DNA of 64,000 bases from Reyranellaceae bacterium (lineage in GTDB: Bacteria; Pseudomonadota; Alphaproteobacteria; Reyranellales; Reyranellaceae): contig JALHMM010000011.1 in assembly GCA_022844045.1 (NCBI GenBank), forward strand, positions 40,129-104,128. The letters run 5' to 3'. Below are positions 9,119 through 17,459 of the stretch, in pieces. Position numbers and translations under genes: made by a program. Numbering within the stretch: position 1 is the first letter of the stretch; the number at the start of each line of letters is the position of its first letter. Below the pieces are notes generated by a model that saw only the letters and a list, made by a program, of their open reading frames with translations, was not told the origin of the DNA and did not search any database.

Positions 9119-9439
9119 TCAGCGCTCGTTCAGCGCCGCCGCGATCGCCCGCCGTACATCTTCGGGCTGGCGCGCGATGGCGTCGGCCAGCCGGGCCAGC
9201 CGGTGCCTCAGCGTGTGCACCTGGTCGAGCAGCGGCAAGACCGTCTCCAACGCCTGATCGTCGATCGCCAGATCCTCGCGCAGCTCGATCAGCAGCCGCA
9301 CGCGCGCCACGTCGATGGCGGCGAAGCGCGGCGGCTCGTCGTCGCCCTCGGGCCGCAGCAGGCCGATGGCGATCCAGCGCTCGACGCGCGCCGGCGTCAG
9401 CGCGGCGTGCAGGCGCAGGAGCTCCTCGAGCGTCGTCAT
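9119..9439 (-). CDS. cbpM: CbpM-like chaperone modulator
   Basis: A 106-residue soluble protein of the CbpM/MerR-like family that binds the J domain of CbpA and restrains it. The N-terminal part (LTPARVERWIAIGLLRP) is a winged-helix-like segment. The middle (VARVRLLIELREDLAIDDQALETVLPLLDQV, in pieces) is the helical region typical of CbpM. Its start overlaps the 3' end of the DnaJ-like gene by four bases (ATGA), so the two are translated together. The assignment rests on both sequence and pairing. Confidence 0.82.
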   Translation of the reverse strand: MTTLEELLRLHAALTPARVERWIAIGLLRPEGDDEPPRFAAIDVARVRLLIELREDLAIDDQALETVLPLLDQVHTLRHRLARLADAIARQPEDVRRAIAAALNER

Positions 9440-10359
9440 GTCAGCGCCTCCAGGTGGCGGCGCGGGTCATGGCTCTTGCCCGCCTCCCAGTCCTGCAGGA
9501 ACGCCTTGAGCTTCTCGTCGGGCTGGTCCGGCAACGTCACCTGCAAGGTGACGAACTGATCGCCGCGCCGGCCAGTGCGGCGATCGAGCAGCCCGCGGCC
9601 GCGCAGGCGCATCACCTTGCCGCTGTTTGAGCCCGGCGTGACCTTCAGCATCACCGGCCCGCCGATCGTCGGCGTGCGCACCGAGCCACCGAGCACGGAC
9701 TCGGTGAGCGTGACCGGCAGGTCGACGCGGATGTCGTGGCCATCGCGCTTGAAGACGTCGTGCGGCTGCACGTCGAGCTCGACGATGGCGTCGCCGGCGG
9801 GCGCGCCTTGCGGCCCCGGCATGCCCTGGCCCTTCAGCAACAGGGTCTCGCCGTCCTCGGCGCCTTCGGGAATCGTCAGCTCCAGCGTGCGGCCATCGGG
9901 TAGCCGGATGCTCTGCTTGCCGCCGCGCGCCGCGACCAGGAACGGGACGGAGAGTGTGAAGATCACCGTGCCGGCGCGACCGCCCATCCCGCCGGTGCCG
10001 GGGCCGAAGCCGCCGCGGCCGAACAGGTCGGAGAACACGTCGCCGAAGCCCTGCAGGTCTTCGGGGTTGAAGCCGCGATCGTATTTGCGGCCGCCGGCCT
10101 GGCCGGCATGGTCGCGGTAGAAGCCGCGCGGCTTCTCCTGGCCGCTGGCGTCGATCTCGCCAGCGTCGTAGCGCTTGCGCTGCTCGGCATCCGACAGCAG
10201 CGCATGCGCCGCCGAGATCTCCTTGAAGCGCGCCTCCGCATCCTTGTCGCCGGGATGCAGGTCGGGGTGGTTCTGCTTGGCCAGCCGTCGGTACGCCTTG
10301 CGGATCTCCTCCGCCGACGCCGTCTTGGCCACGCCCAGCACGGAATACGGGTCTTTCAT
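9436..10359 (-). CDS. cbpA: DnaJ-family co-chaperone (CbpA-like)
   Basis: A 307-residue Hsp40 of the type lacking the zinc-finger region. The J domain occupies residues 1-70 with the essential HPD (QNHPDLHPGDKDAEARFKEI). A Gly/Phe-rich linker follows (GFGDVFSDLFGRGGFGPG), then the two beta-barrel substrate-binding domains (GKQSIRLPDGRTLELTIPEG and GGPVMLKVTPGSNSGKVMRL). It would stimulate DnaK ATPase activity and deliver clients. It precedes cbpM in the same unit. The start ATG follows a methionine-poor, AT-richer leader. Confidence 0.93.
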   Translation of the reverse strand: MKDPYSVLGVAKTASAEEIRKAYRRLAKQNHPDLHPGDKDAEARFKEISAAHALLSDAEQRKRYDAGEIDASGQEKPRGFYRDHAGQAGGRKYDRGFNPEDLQGFGDVFSDLFGRGGFGPGTGGMGGRAGTVIFTLSVPFLVAARGGKQSIRLPDGRTLELTIPEGAEDGETLLLKGQGMPGPQGAPAGDAIVELDVQPHDVFKRDGHDIRVDLPVTLTESVLGGSVRTPTIGGPVMLKVTPGSNSGKVMRLRGRGLLDRRTGRRGDQFVTLQVTLPDQPDEKLKAFLQDWEAGKSHDPRRHLEALT

Positions 10360-10417
10360 TGCAACGAATATGTGTCCCCAACACGCCCGTGCAATGGGCG
10401 CTCAGACGCAGGGCTGG

Positions 10418-11350
10418 TCAGCCGGATTCGTTGCCCCGGTCCGTGGTTGGCGGGCCATCGGGTGGGGTCCAGCGCCGCACGCGCAGGCGGCGGATGCGCC
10501 TTGGGTCGACGTCGAGGATCTCGAATTCCAGCCCGTTGGGATGGCGCACCACCTCGCCGCGCAGCGGGATGCGGCCGGCGAGGCTGAAGATCAGGCCGCC
10601 CAAGGTGTCGACCTCGCCGCGCTCCTCGTCGTCGAGAACCGGGCCCAGCGCCTCCTCGAAGGACTCGATGGTGGTGCGGCCGGTCGCCTCGAACACGCCA
10701 TCGCCCTTCGGCACCGGCTTGTCCATGGTCTGGACGTCGTGCTCGTCCTCGATCTCGCCGACGATCTCCTCGACCAGATCCTCGATGGTCACCAGCCCGT
10801 CGGTGCCGCCGAACTCGTCGACCACCAGCGCCATGTGGACACGCTGGCGGCGCATGTCGAGCAGCAGGTCGAGCACCGGCAGGGTCGGTGCCGCGAAGAT
10901 CACGCGGCGCAGCACGTCGCGCAGGTGGAACTTCCGGCCGGAGTTCCAGTACGGCATGACGTCCTTCATGTGGACCATGCCGATCGTGTCGTCGAGCGAC
11001 TCGCGGTAGACGGGATAGCGCGAATGCGCCTCGCGCTGCATCAGCCGGACGGTGTCCTCCAGCGACGTATCGACCGGCACGGCGAGGATATCGGCGCGCG
11101 GTACCATGACATCGGACACGGTGCGGCCGCGCAGACGCAGGATGTTGACGAACAGCGCGCGCTCTTCCTCGCCCAGCGCCGGCTCGTTGGCCGAGCCGTC
11201 GCGCAGCTCGGGCGTCTCCTCGATGATCTCCTGGATGGCTTCGCGGATTTCCTCGCCACGGCCGCGGCGGCGCAGCCGGCGCCAGACACGGCGCAACGGC
11301 CCGCCATCGCCGACCGTGCCGGGACTTCGATCAGACGGTGATTCGGACAT
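10418..11350 (-). CDS. CorC/HlyC-type CBS-domain protein
   Basis: A 310-residue cytoplasmic protein. Residues 70-210 hold two CBS motifs, marked by VSDVMVPRADILAVP and DTIGMVHMKDVMPYW. The acidic VVDEFGGTDGLVTIEDLVEE segment is the usual link to the C-terminal CorC_HlyC domain (GRIPLRGEVVRHPNGLEFEILDVDPRRI). No membrane-spanning DUF21 domain is present, so this is the short CorC/YbeX form linked in other bacteria to magnesium/cobalt efflux or ribosome maturation. It stands alone between chaperone and ThDP genes. Confidence 0.88.
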   Translation of the reverse strand: MSESPSDRSPGTVGDGGPLRRVWRRLRRRGRGEEIREAIQEIIEETPELRDGSANEPALGEEERALFVNILRLRGRTVSDVMVPRADILAVPVDTSLEDTVRLMQREAHSRYPVYRESLDDTIGMVHMKDVMPYWNSGRKFHLRDVLRRVIFAAPTLPVLDLLLDMRRQRVHMALVVDEFGGTDGLVTIEDLVEEIVGEIEDEHDVQTMDKPVPKGDGVFEATGRTTIESFEEALGPVLDDEERGEVDTLGGLIFSLAGRIPLRGEVVRHPNGLEFEILDVDPRRIRRLRVRRWTPPDGPPTTDRGNESG

Positions 11351-11440
11351 GCCCCACTATACGAAGCGCCGACCGGCTGTGAAAGGCCGCTCATAGGGTG
11401 AGCGGCTAGTCCTCCAGATCAACTCATTGAAAATACGAGG

Positions 11441-11463
11441 AAAAAAGCCGACAAGATGCCGGC
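11441..11463 (-). terminator. intrinsic terminator of the ThDP-enzyme gene
   Basis: Read on the minus strand, GCCGGCA and TGTCGGC form a seven-pair stem with a TCT loop, followed at once by six T residues (A-run 11441-11446 on the plus strand). It starts eight bases after the stop codon at 11471 and separates this gene from the downstream CorC-like gene. It is one of the clearest Rho-independent terminators in the window. Confidence 0.88.
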
Positions 11464-11470
11464 GCTCCCA

Positions 11471-13036
11471 TCACATGACGACTTCGATCAGGTACGGACC
11501 CTTGGTGCTCATGGCGTACTGGAGCTGCTTGTTGAGCCCCTCCAGGTCGTGCGCCTGGGCTCCCTCGACGCCCATACCCTTGGCCAGCTCGACGAACTTC
11601 AGGGTCGGGCGGTCCAGGGTCAGCATGTCGATGGCGCGCGGCCCCGGGTTGGGCGCGCCGACATCGGAGAGCTGGCTGTAGAGGATCTGGTAGGAGCGGT
11701 TGGCGAAGATGATGACGCAGACGTCGAGGTTGTCGCGCGCCATCGTCCACAGCGCCTGGATCGTGTACATCGCGCTGCCGTCGCCGATCATGCAGACGAC
11801 CTTGCGGTCGGGGCAGGCGACCGCCGCGCCGACAGCCACTGGTGCGCCGAAGCCGATCGAGCCGCCCATGTTGTTCAGCCAGTCATGCGGCGGCGCACCC
11901 GCGCTGAACGGGAAGAAGCCGCGGCCGGTGGTCACCGACTCGTCGATGACGATGGCGCCCTCGGGCAGCACGGCGCCCAGCGCCTGGCCCAGCCCGTCCA
12001 GCGTGAACTTGCCGCTGGGCTTCTCCGGCCGCTTGGGCTGTGCCACGCCCAGCGGCTGCAGGCCGGTGGCGCCGAGCTCGGCGGCGAGCGCCTCCAGCGC
12101 CGCCTCGCAATCGTCCTCGACGGCGCAGAGCTTGGTCAGCGTGCAGCCCTCTGGCGTGAGGATGCTGGGCTTGCCGGGATAGGCGAAGAACGCCGCCGGC
12201 TCCTTGGCGCCCACCAGCACCATCTGCTTCATGCCCTTGAGCATGGCCTGCGCCTGCTCGACGACGAAATGCAGGCGGGTGATCTGCACCCGGCCGGCCC
12301 CGCGCGACAGTCGCGCCGTGCCGCCCGAGCCCTGCACCTTGCAGCCGGTCTTGGCGGCGATCTTGCCGGCCAGTTCCAGGCCCCGGGCGCGCAGCGCCCG
12401 GCCGCCCAGCAGCAGCATCGCCGACTCGCCCGAGCTCAGCGCCTTGGCGGCGGCCTTCACCGTGTCGGCGTTGGGCTTGCTCTGGGCCGGCACGGGAAGC
12501 GACTCGGCGACTTCGCCACCCGGCGTCCAGGCGCAATCGGCTGGCAGGATCAGGGTGGCGATCTGGCCGCAGCCCTGGCGGGCGGCCTGCACGGCGGCGG
12601 CGCCGTCCTTGCCCACTGTGCCCGGGTTGGGTGAGGTCTTGACCCAGTGCGAGAACGGCTTGGCGATGCCCTCGATGTCGGCGGTCAGCGGCGTGTCGTA
12701 CTTGATGTGATGCGTGGCGTGCTCGCCGACGATGTTGACGATGCCCGAGCCGGCCTTCTTGGCGTTGTGCAGGTTGGCCGCCGAGTTGGCGAGGCCCGGC
12801 CCGAGATGCAGCAGGGTCGCGGCCGGCTTGTCGGTCATGCGGTAATAGCCGTCGGCGGCGCCGGAGCAGACGCCTTCGAACAGGCCGAGCACGCAGCGCA
12901 TGCCCTCGACGCGGTCGAGCGCCGCGACGTAGTGCATCTCCGATGTGCCGGGATTGCTGAACGAGACGTTCACGCCGCTCTTCACCAGCGTGCGTACGAG
13001 GCTTTCCGCGCCTGTCATCTGGTCGTTGCCGTCCAT
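11471..13036 (-). CDS. thiamine-diphosphate-dependent enzyme, acetolactate-synthase-like
   Basis: A 521-residue member of the large ThDP family. The N-terminal pyrimidine-binding half carries VSFSNPGTSEMHYVAAL and the catalytic-Glu region LGLFEGVCSGAADGYYRM. The C-terminal half carries the ThDP/Mg site GDGSAMYTIQALWTMARDNL, ending in FANRSYQIL. Relatives annotated as acetolactate synthase large subunit are often decarboxylases of unknown substrate; no regulatory subunit gene is adjacent, so branched-chain synthesis is not the likely role. ATG 13036 is favoured by AGGGAG six to seven bases before it. A strong terminator follows the stop. Confidence 0.85.
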   Translation of the reverse strand: MDGNDQMTGAESLVRTLVKSGVNVSFSNPGTSEMHYVAALDRVEGMRCVLGLFEGVCSGAADGYYRMTDKPAATLLHLGPGLANSAANLHNAKKAGSGIVNIVGEHATHHIKYDTPLTADIEGIAKPFSHWVKTSPNPGTVGKDGAAAVQAARQGCGQIATLILPADCAWTPGGEVAESLPVPAQSKPNADTVKAAAKALSSGESAMLLLGGRALRARGLELAGKIAAKTGCKVQGSGGTARLSRGAGRVQITRLHFVVEQAQAMLKGMKQMVLVGAKEPAAFFAYPGKPSILTPEGCTLTKLCAVEDDCEAALEALAAELGATGLQPLGVAQPKRPEKPSGKFTLDGLGQALGAVLPEGAIVIDESVTTGRGFFPFSAGAPPHDWLNNMGGSIGFGAPVAVGAAVACPDRKVVCMIGDGSAMYTIQALWTMARDNLDVCVIIFANRSYQILYSQLSDVGAPNPGPRAIDMLTLDRPTLKFVELAKGMGVEGAQAHDLEGLNKQLQYAMSTKGPYLIEVVM

Positions 13037-13156
13037 CGTCGCTCTCCCTGGGTCTCGCTGCGTCGTGGCGGGAGATTAGCGGGCGGCGAGGCCGCTGGGG
13101 AAGCGCCAGGCGGCGCAGGGCTTCCTTGCGTCGATCGCTTCGTGTCTAGTGCCGGC

Positions 13157-13963
13157 ATGCGTTTTTCCGGCCTACCGGGCGCGATCCTGCTGGTTCTCAC
13201 GCTGGCCGCCTGTGCCGAGCAGAGGCCCGGACCGCCGCCCGCCTGTGAACCCGCCAAGCAGTATCGCGACCCGCAAACGGCGCTGTCCGGCGGCGACTAC
13301 GCCGGCAACATCGCGACCTTGCTGTATGGCGAATGGGATCGCTTCGGCCGCCAGACCTGGCGCTATCCGGCCGGCGACGCCAAGGGCCGGGAGTTGCGAT
13401 CAGGCCTGCGCGAGACCGAGCGGCCGGAATGGGTGCAGGCCTATTGGCGCTCGGTCAGCCGGACGGTGCCGGTCGAACAGATCCCGGTGCAGCCGTGGTC
13501 CGCTGTGTTCGTGTCTTGGGTGATGATTCAGGCCGGCGTGCCGACGGTAGCGTTTTGCGGCCATCCGGCCCATTCGGCCTATCTGGAGACGATCTGGAAG
13601 CGCCAGCAGCGCGACGCGGGCGCGCCCTTCGCGCTGCGCCACTATCTCGAGGCTGTGCCGCGGCCCGGCGATCTGATCTGCGCGGCGCGCCGGCCGTCGG
13701 ACCGCGCGCCGGTCTCGGAGATCTCGATCGGCCACTTCCGACGGCCTGATGGCAACTTCCTCGCCTCGCATTGCGATGTCGTCGTGCGCGTCGATCCGGC
13801 GCGCGGGCAGCTCGAAGCGATCGGCGGCAACGTCGCCGATTCGGTGACGATGAGCGTCTTCGATATCGACGAATCGGGCCGGCTGGTCGCGCCCACCGAT
13901 CGCGACGGCGCGCGGCCATGGTTCGCCGTGGTCGAGAATCGCTACGCGCGCGAACGGCGCTGA
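13157..13963 (+). CDS. DUF2272 lipoprotein
   Basis: A 268-residue predicted lipoprotein: a hydrophobic leader ends in the lipobox LAAC with Cys19 as the lipidation site. The mature part contains PWSAVFVSWVMIQAGV, a HPAHSAYLE motif and RPGDLICAARR followed by SHCDVVVRV, a pattern expected of DUF2272 proteins, which look like a Cys/His-containing hydrolase fold. Its biochemical role is unknown. It is divergent from the ThDP gene and ends 27 bases from the end of the first RTX gene, which is on the other strand. Confidence 0.78.
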   Translation: MRFSGLPGAILLVLTLAACAEQRPGPPPACEPAKQYRDPQTALSGGDYAGNIATLLYGEWDRFGRQTWRYPAGDAKGRELRSGLRETERPEWVQAYWRSVSRTVPVEQIPVQPWSAVFVSWVMIQAGVPTVAFCGHPAHSAYLETIWKRQQRDAGAPFALRHYLEAVPRPGDLICAARRPSDRAPVSEISIGHFRRPDGNFLASHCDVVVRVDPARGQLEAIGGNVADSVTMSVFDIDESGRLVAPTDRDGARPWFAVVENRYARERR

Positions 13964-13989
13964 TTCCAGCGATCGGCTCCGGCGATCAG

Positions 13990-16908
13990 CTAGATATAGG
14001 TGACGAACTCGAAGCCACCGAGGCCGCCGCGGGCGGTCGGGTCCCAGGTGTAGAACTCCTGGAACTGGCCGATCGGGGCGTCGTGGTTCCACAGCGTGAT
14101 GTCGGCGAACAGCAGCGGGTTGAAGGTGACCGTGCCGCCGCCGGTGACGCCGACGGTGACGCTGGTGGCGGAGTTGTAGGTGACGTTGACGTTGCCGGTC
14201 TGCGCGGCTGGGTTGCTGTGGTCGCCCAGCACGTGGCCGACGTTGAGCACCTCGCCGGCATCGGTTTCGCGGACGCCGCTGCCGATGGTGAACATCTGCG
14301 GCGGTGTCGAGTTGTCCGTTGTTTCCCAGTAGGTGCCGAAGATCACCAGGTGATTGACGGAGCCCTCGCCGCTGATCTCGTTGACTGTCGCCGTGCCGTC
14401 GCTGCGGCTGAAATAGTACCAATCGGCGCCGTTGCCGCCGGCCAGCACATCGATGCCAGGCCCGCCGTAGATGTAATCGTCGCCGTCACCGCCGGTGACG
14501 GTGTCGTTTCCCGAACCACCCCAGATCGCGTCGGCGCCGCCGCCGCCGTCGATGACGTCGTTGCCGGCGTAGACCGAGATCACGTCGTCGCCCAGGCCGC
14601 CAAAGACCACGTCGTTGCTGGTCGTGACGTTGAGCGAGTTACGGCCTCCGAGGTCGAGGATGTAGTCGTCGCCGTCGCCGCCATAGATCGTGTCGTTGCC
14701 CATAACGGGCGAGGTCGTCAGGCCCCAATCGCTCTGGTCGGACCAGATCTCGTCGTTGCCAAGACCGCCATAGGTGAGGTCGGACCCGCCCTGCGAATAC
14801 ACGATGTCGTCGCCATCGGCGCCGTACAGCGTGTCGTTGCCGCCCTCGCCGCCGGTGCCGGTGATCGAGTCGTTGAAGTCGTCGCCCCAGATCTGGTCGT
14901 TGCCGTCGCCGCCCCAGATCGTATCGGCCGTGCCGCTCGCCGCGGCGGCCGCGGTCATGCTGCCGCCGACCAGCAGGTCGTTGCCGGCGCCGGAGACGAT
15001 CACATCGCCGCCTCCCAGGCCGGTGACGGTGACGTTGTCGGTGATCGCGACGGTCGTGGTGCCGGTGCTGTTGGCGAAGCTCAGATTGACGATATCGGCG
15101 TTGTTGGAGGCGATGAAGTATTCCGCCGCCAGGATCCAGTCGAGATTGGCGTCCTTGCCGGAGCGGATGTACTGCGATGTCGTGTTGGCGGGGTCACGCG
15201 AGGCATCGACCGTGTCGAAGCCGCTGCCGCCATAGAGGCGGTCCGACGTGTCCTGGTAGTTCGCGAAGTTCAGCGTGATCAGGCCGCCCGATGCCTCGCC
15301 GGTCCAGCCATAAAAGGGGCCGCTGACCTGAGCGGCGCTGCCCCCGTTGCTGAACACCATGGTGTCGTCGCCGGCCTCGCCGTAGAGCCTGTCGGCCGTC
15401 GCGCCGCCGCCACCGGCGATGCTGGTAAAACCGCTCAGGAAGTCGTTGCCATCGCCGCCATAGAACAACTCAAAGCCACCACCGCCCACAAACCAGTCGT
15501 CGCCCAGGCCGCCATACGCGGTGTCATCGGAGTCCGCGCCGACAAACGAGTCGTTGAAGGTCGAGCCGATATAGCCGGTGATGTTGGTGTAGCTGTCACC
15601 GGCGGCGTCGCCAGTGTTGTTGGCGGTGTCGTCCAGATCGATGATGACGCCGGCGGTCGCCGAAGTATAGGCGGCGAAGTTGATGCCGGTGCCGCCGTCG
15701 AGGGCATCCGCGCCGGCGCCCCCTTCGAGCGTGTCGTCGCCGGCATCGCCGAACAAGCTGTCGTTGCCTGCGTCACCCCATATGGTGTCGTTGCCATCGC
15801 CGCCACCGGCGGTATCGGCATCGGCGCCGCCGTAAACGGTGTCGTTGCCGGCGTCGCCGGTCAAACTGTCGGTGCCTGCGTCACCCCACACGACGTCGTT
15901 GCCATCACCGCCAGACAGGCCGTCGGCGTCGGCGCCGCCGTAGATTGTGTCGGCGCCGCCCGTGGCGAAGATCAGATCGTTGCCGGCATTGCCGTAGAGG
16001 ATGTCGAGGTTGTCGGTAGTGGTGCTGGTTGTGCTTGCCGACGAGTCGTCGCCCAGCAGCGCATCGTTGCCGTCGCCGCCATAGAGCGTGTCGATGTCGC
16101 CTAAACCGACGCCGCCAGAGAGGATGTCGTTGCCGCCGGCACCGTACAGGGTGTCGCTGCCGGCGTCGCCTAAGAGGAAGTCGGCGCCGTCGCTGGCGCC
16201 GCTGGTCGTCGTGCTGGCGGAATCGTCGCCGACGACGAGGTCGGCGCCGTCACCGCCATAGACGGTGTCGACACCTGTACCGCCGAACAGCGAGTCCACC
16301 GCTCCGGCGCCATAGATCGTATCGGCGCCGCTGCCGCCGTAGAGGAAATCGGCGCCATCGCTGGCGCCGCTCGTGGTGCGGCTGAGGCTGGAATCGCCGG
16401 CCAGCACGTCGCTGCCGGCGGCGCCGTAGACGGTGTCGGAATCGGCGTCGCCGAACACCGTGTCATTGCCCGAATCCTCCCACACCACGTCGTTGCCGGT
16501 GCCGCCGTAAATCGTGGTGGCGCGGGCCAGCGCGGTGCCGCCGGAGATACTGGTGAAGCTGAAGATGTCGTTGCCGGCGCCGCCGAACCAGTCCTCGATA
16601 TGGGCGTTGTTGCTGCCGCGATTCCAGCCGTAGCGAGAGGCGCCGTTGGCGGTGGCGCGCGCGCCGGCGTCGAGGGCGAAGTCGTCCCAGATGAACAGAT
16701 CGTTCGCGGCGGAGCCTACGACCGAGTCGTTGGCGCCTGTGCCGTTGGGGATGGTGACGTTGTTGACCTCGTAGCCGGCGACGTTGACCGTGTCGGCCGT
16801 TGCCACGCCCGCTTCGTTATAGCGCGTCAGAACAACGGTGCCGCTGCCCAGCGTCGCTGTGGACACGCTGCTGCTGGTTCCACCGTTGTTGACGAACGTA
16901 TAGGGCAT
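13990..16908 (-). CDS. large RTX calcium-binding protein (copy A)
   Basis: A 972-residue acidic, Gly/Asp-rich protein. After an N-terminal beta-rich segment (MPYTFVNNGG, then IPNGTGANDSVVGS) come long arrays of the RTX nonapeptide GGxGxDxxx (for example YGGDGNDALLGDDSS). They are interrupted by a non-repeat module around residues 420-620 (GWTGEASGGLITLNF, KDANLDWILAAEYFIASNNAD), and more RTX repeats follow. The last 130 residues (ADWYYFSRSDG to GGFEFVTYI) are repeat-free, as expected for a type I secretion tail. There is no N-terminal signal peptide and no catalytic motif. Such proteins fold on calcium outside the cell. No exporter is adjacent. It is the tandem paralogue of the gene at 17460. 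Confidence 0.92.
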   Translation of the reverse strand: MPYTFVNNGGTSSSVSTATLGSGTVVLTRYNEAGVATADTVNVAGYEVNNVTIPNGTGANDSVVGSAANDLFIWDDFALDAGARATANGASRYGWNRGSNNAHIEDWFGGAGNDIFSFTSISGGTALARATTIYGGTGNDVVWEDSGNDTVFGDADSDTVYGAAGSDVLAGDSSLSRTTSGASDGADFLYGGSGADTIYGAGAVDSLFGGTGVDTVYGGDGADLVVGDDSASTTTSGASDGADFLLGDAGSDTLYGAGGNDILSGGVGLGDIDTLYGGDGNDALLGDDSSASTTSTTTDNLDILYGNAGNDLIFATGGADTIYGGADADGLSGGDGNDVVWGDAGTDSLTGDAGNDTVYGGADADTAGGGDGNDTIWGDAGNDSLFGDAGDDTLEGGAGADALDGGTGINFAAYTSATAGVIIDLDDTANNTGDAAGDSYTNITGYIGSTFNDSFVGADSDDTAYGGLGDDWFVGGGGFELFYGGDGNDFLSGFTSIAGGGGATADRLYGEAGDDTMVFSNGGSAAQVSGPFYGWTGEASGGLITLNFANYQDTSDRLYGGSGFDTVDASRDPANTTSQYIRSGKDANLDWILAAEYFIASNNADIVNLSFANSTGTTTVAITDNVTVTGLGGGDVIVSGAGNDLLVGGSMTAAAAASGTADTIWGGDGNDQIWGDDFNDSITGTGGEGGNDTLYGADGDDIVYSQGGSDLTYGGLGNDEIWSDQSDWGLTTSPVMGNDTIYGGDGDDYILDLGGRNSLNVTTSNDVVFGGLGDDVISVYAGNDVIDGGGGADAIWGGSGNDTVTGGDGDDYIYGGPGIDVLAGGNGADWYYFSRSDGTATVNEISGEGSVNHLVIFGTYWETTDNSTPPQMFTIGSGVRETDAGEVLNVGHVLGDHSNPAAQTGNVNVTYNSATSVTVGVTGGGTVTFNPLLFADITLWNHDAPIGQFQEFYTWDPTARGGLGGFEFVTYI

Positions 16909-17035
16909 GGTCGGCGTCCCTCACCCATCAGCCTGTCGAAATCACCGGCAGCCCGCAGGAAATACTGTACCCACGACACGCGAGGGGCGTGGACAGCGAG
17001 ACACCCATTCAGGGTATTAGTGGAGTCCACTACCC

Positions 17036-17064
17036 TCTATCAAAAGATATATGCGTGATATCAA
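17036..17064 (-). promoter_or_regulatory. candidate sigma-70 promoter of RTX copy A
   Basis: On the minus strand TTGATA (17059-17064) and GATAGA (17036-17041) are separated by exactly 17 bases in an AT-rich patch, 128 bases before the start codon. The candidate promoter of copy B has the same arrangement at a similar distance, and the patches are homologous. This conservation is the main support. No transcript data are available. Confidence 0.5.
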
Positions 17065-17129
17065 CGTCATCATGAAATCTACTGATGTAGTGCTAAAGTT
17101 TGATTTCAATCTCGCTGAAACAATGATTT

Positions 17130-17395
17130 TGCCCGGGCTCTTGCGGCTGACGCTGGCGTCATCGAGGAGCGCGATGCCGTCGAGACAAGCGCATCCAGCG
17201 TTCAGGAGCAAGACAGCGAGAGCGGCGGCCTAGGCTTTGCCCAGCCGCACGCAACAGTCCAGGAGTGGTGATTCTTGCAGTCGCCGCGCACAGCGCCCCG
17301 TGCGTCACATGGACGGCGGGTAATGATTCGAAGCCTTCGGAACGAGTCGGCGTATCACGGCGGCGGCGGCCGTGCCGGCGTAGCCGCCCAGCGGC
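17130..17395 (-). pseudogene. remnant of cobT 3' end
   Basis: This stretch aligns with the last 270 or so bases of the intact cobT at 20522. The best block is 17173-17226 on the plus strand. Its translation still shows LLNAGCACLDGIALLDDASV against SLLKAACACLDGMASFDDAGV in CobT. Other shared blocks are CACAGCGCCCC and CACGGCGGCGGCGGCCGTG. Small insertions and deletions break the frame, and the catalytic-Glu segment is lost. It has no start and cannot encode an enzyme. It marks the end of duplicated unit A. What follows to 17459 is short spacer with an inverted pair GGCTCC/GGAGCC (17411-17434). Confidence 0.88.
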
Positions 17396-17459
17396 GCACG
17401 GCCTCCACGCGGCTCCGGGGATCAGCTTGGAGCCGCCGGATGGTCAGCGTCGCGGCCGA

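Noticed and set aside
13771..16104. Long plus-strand Val/Ala/Asp-rich frames opposite both RTX genes (also 17265-19376)
   Set aside because: They mirror the repetitive RTX coding strand. The repeated VVAG and AAVD patterns are simply the complement of Gly/Asp repeats.
15780..16480. Regular DNA repeats that could be mistaken for a CRISPR array
   Set aside because: The period follows 27-base RTX coding units in frame, with no constant spacer length and no cas genes.
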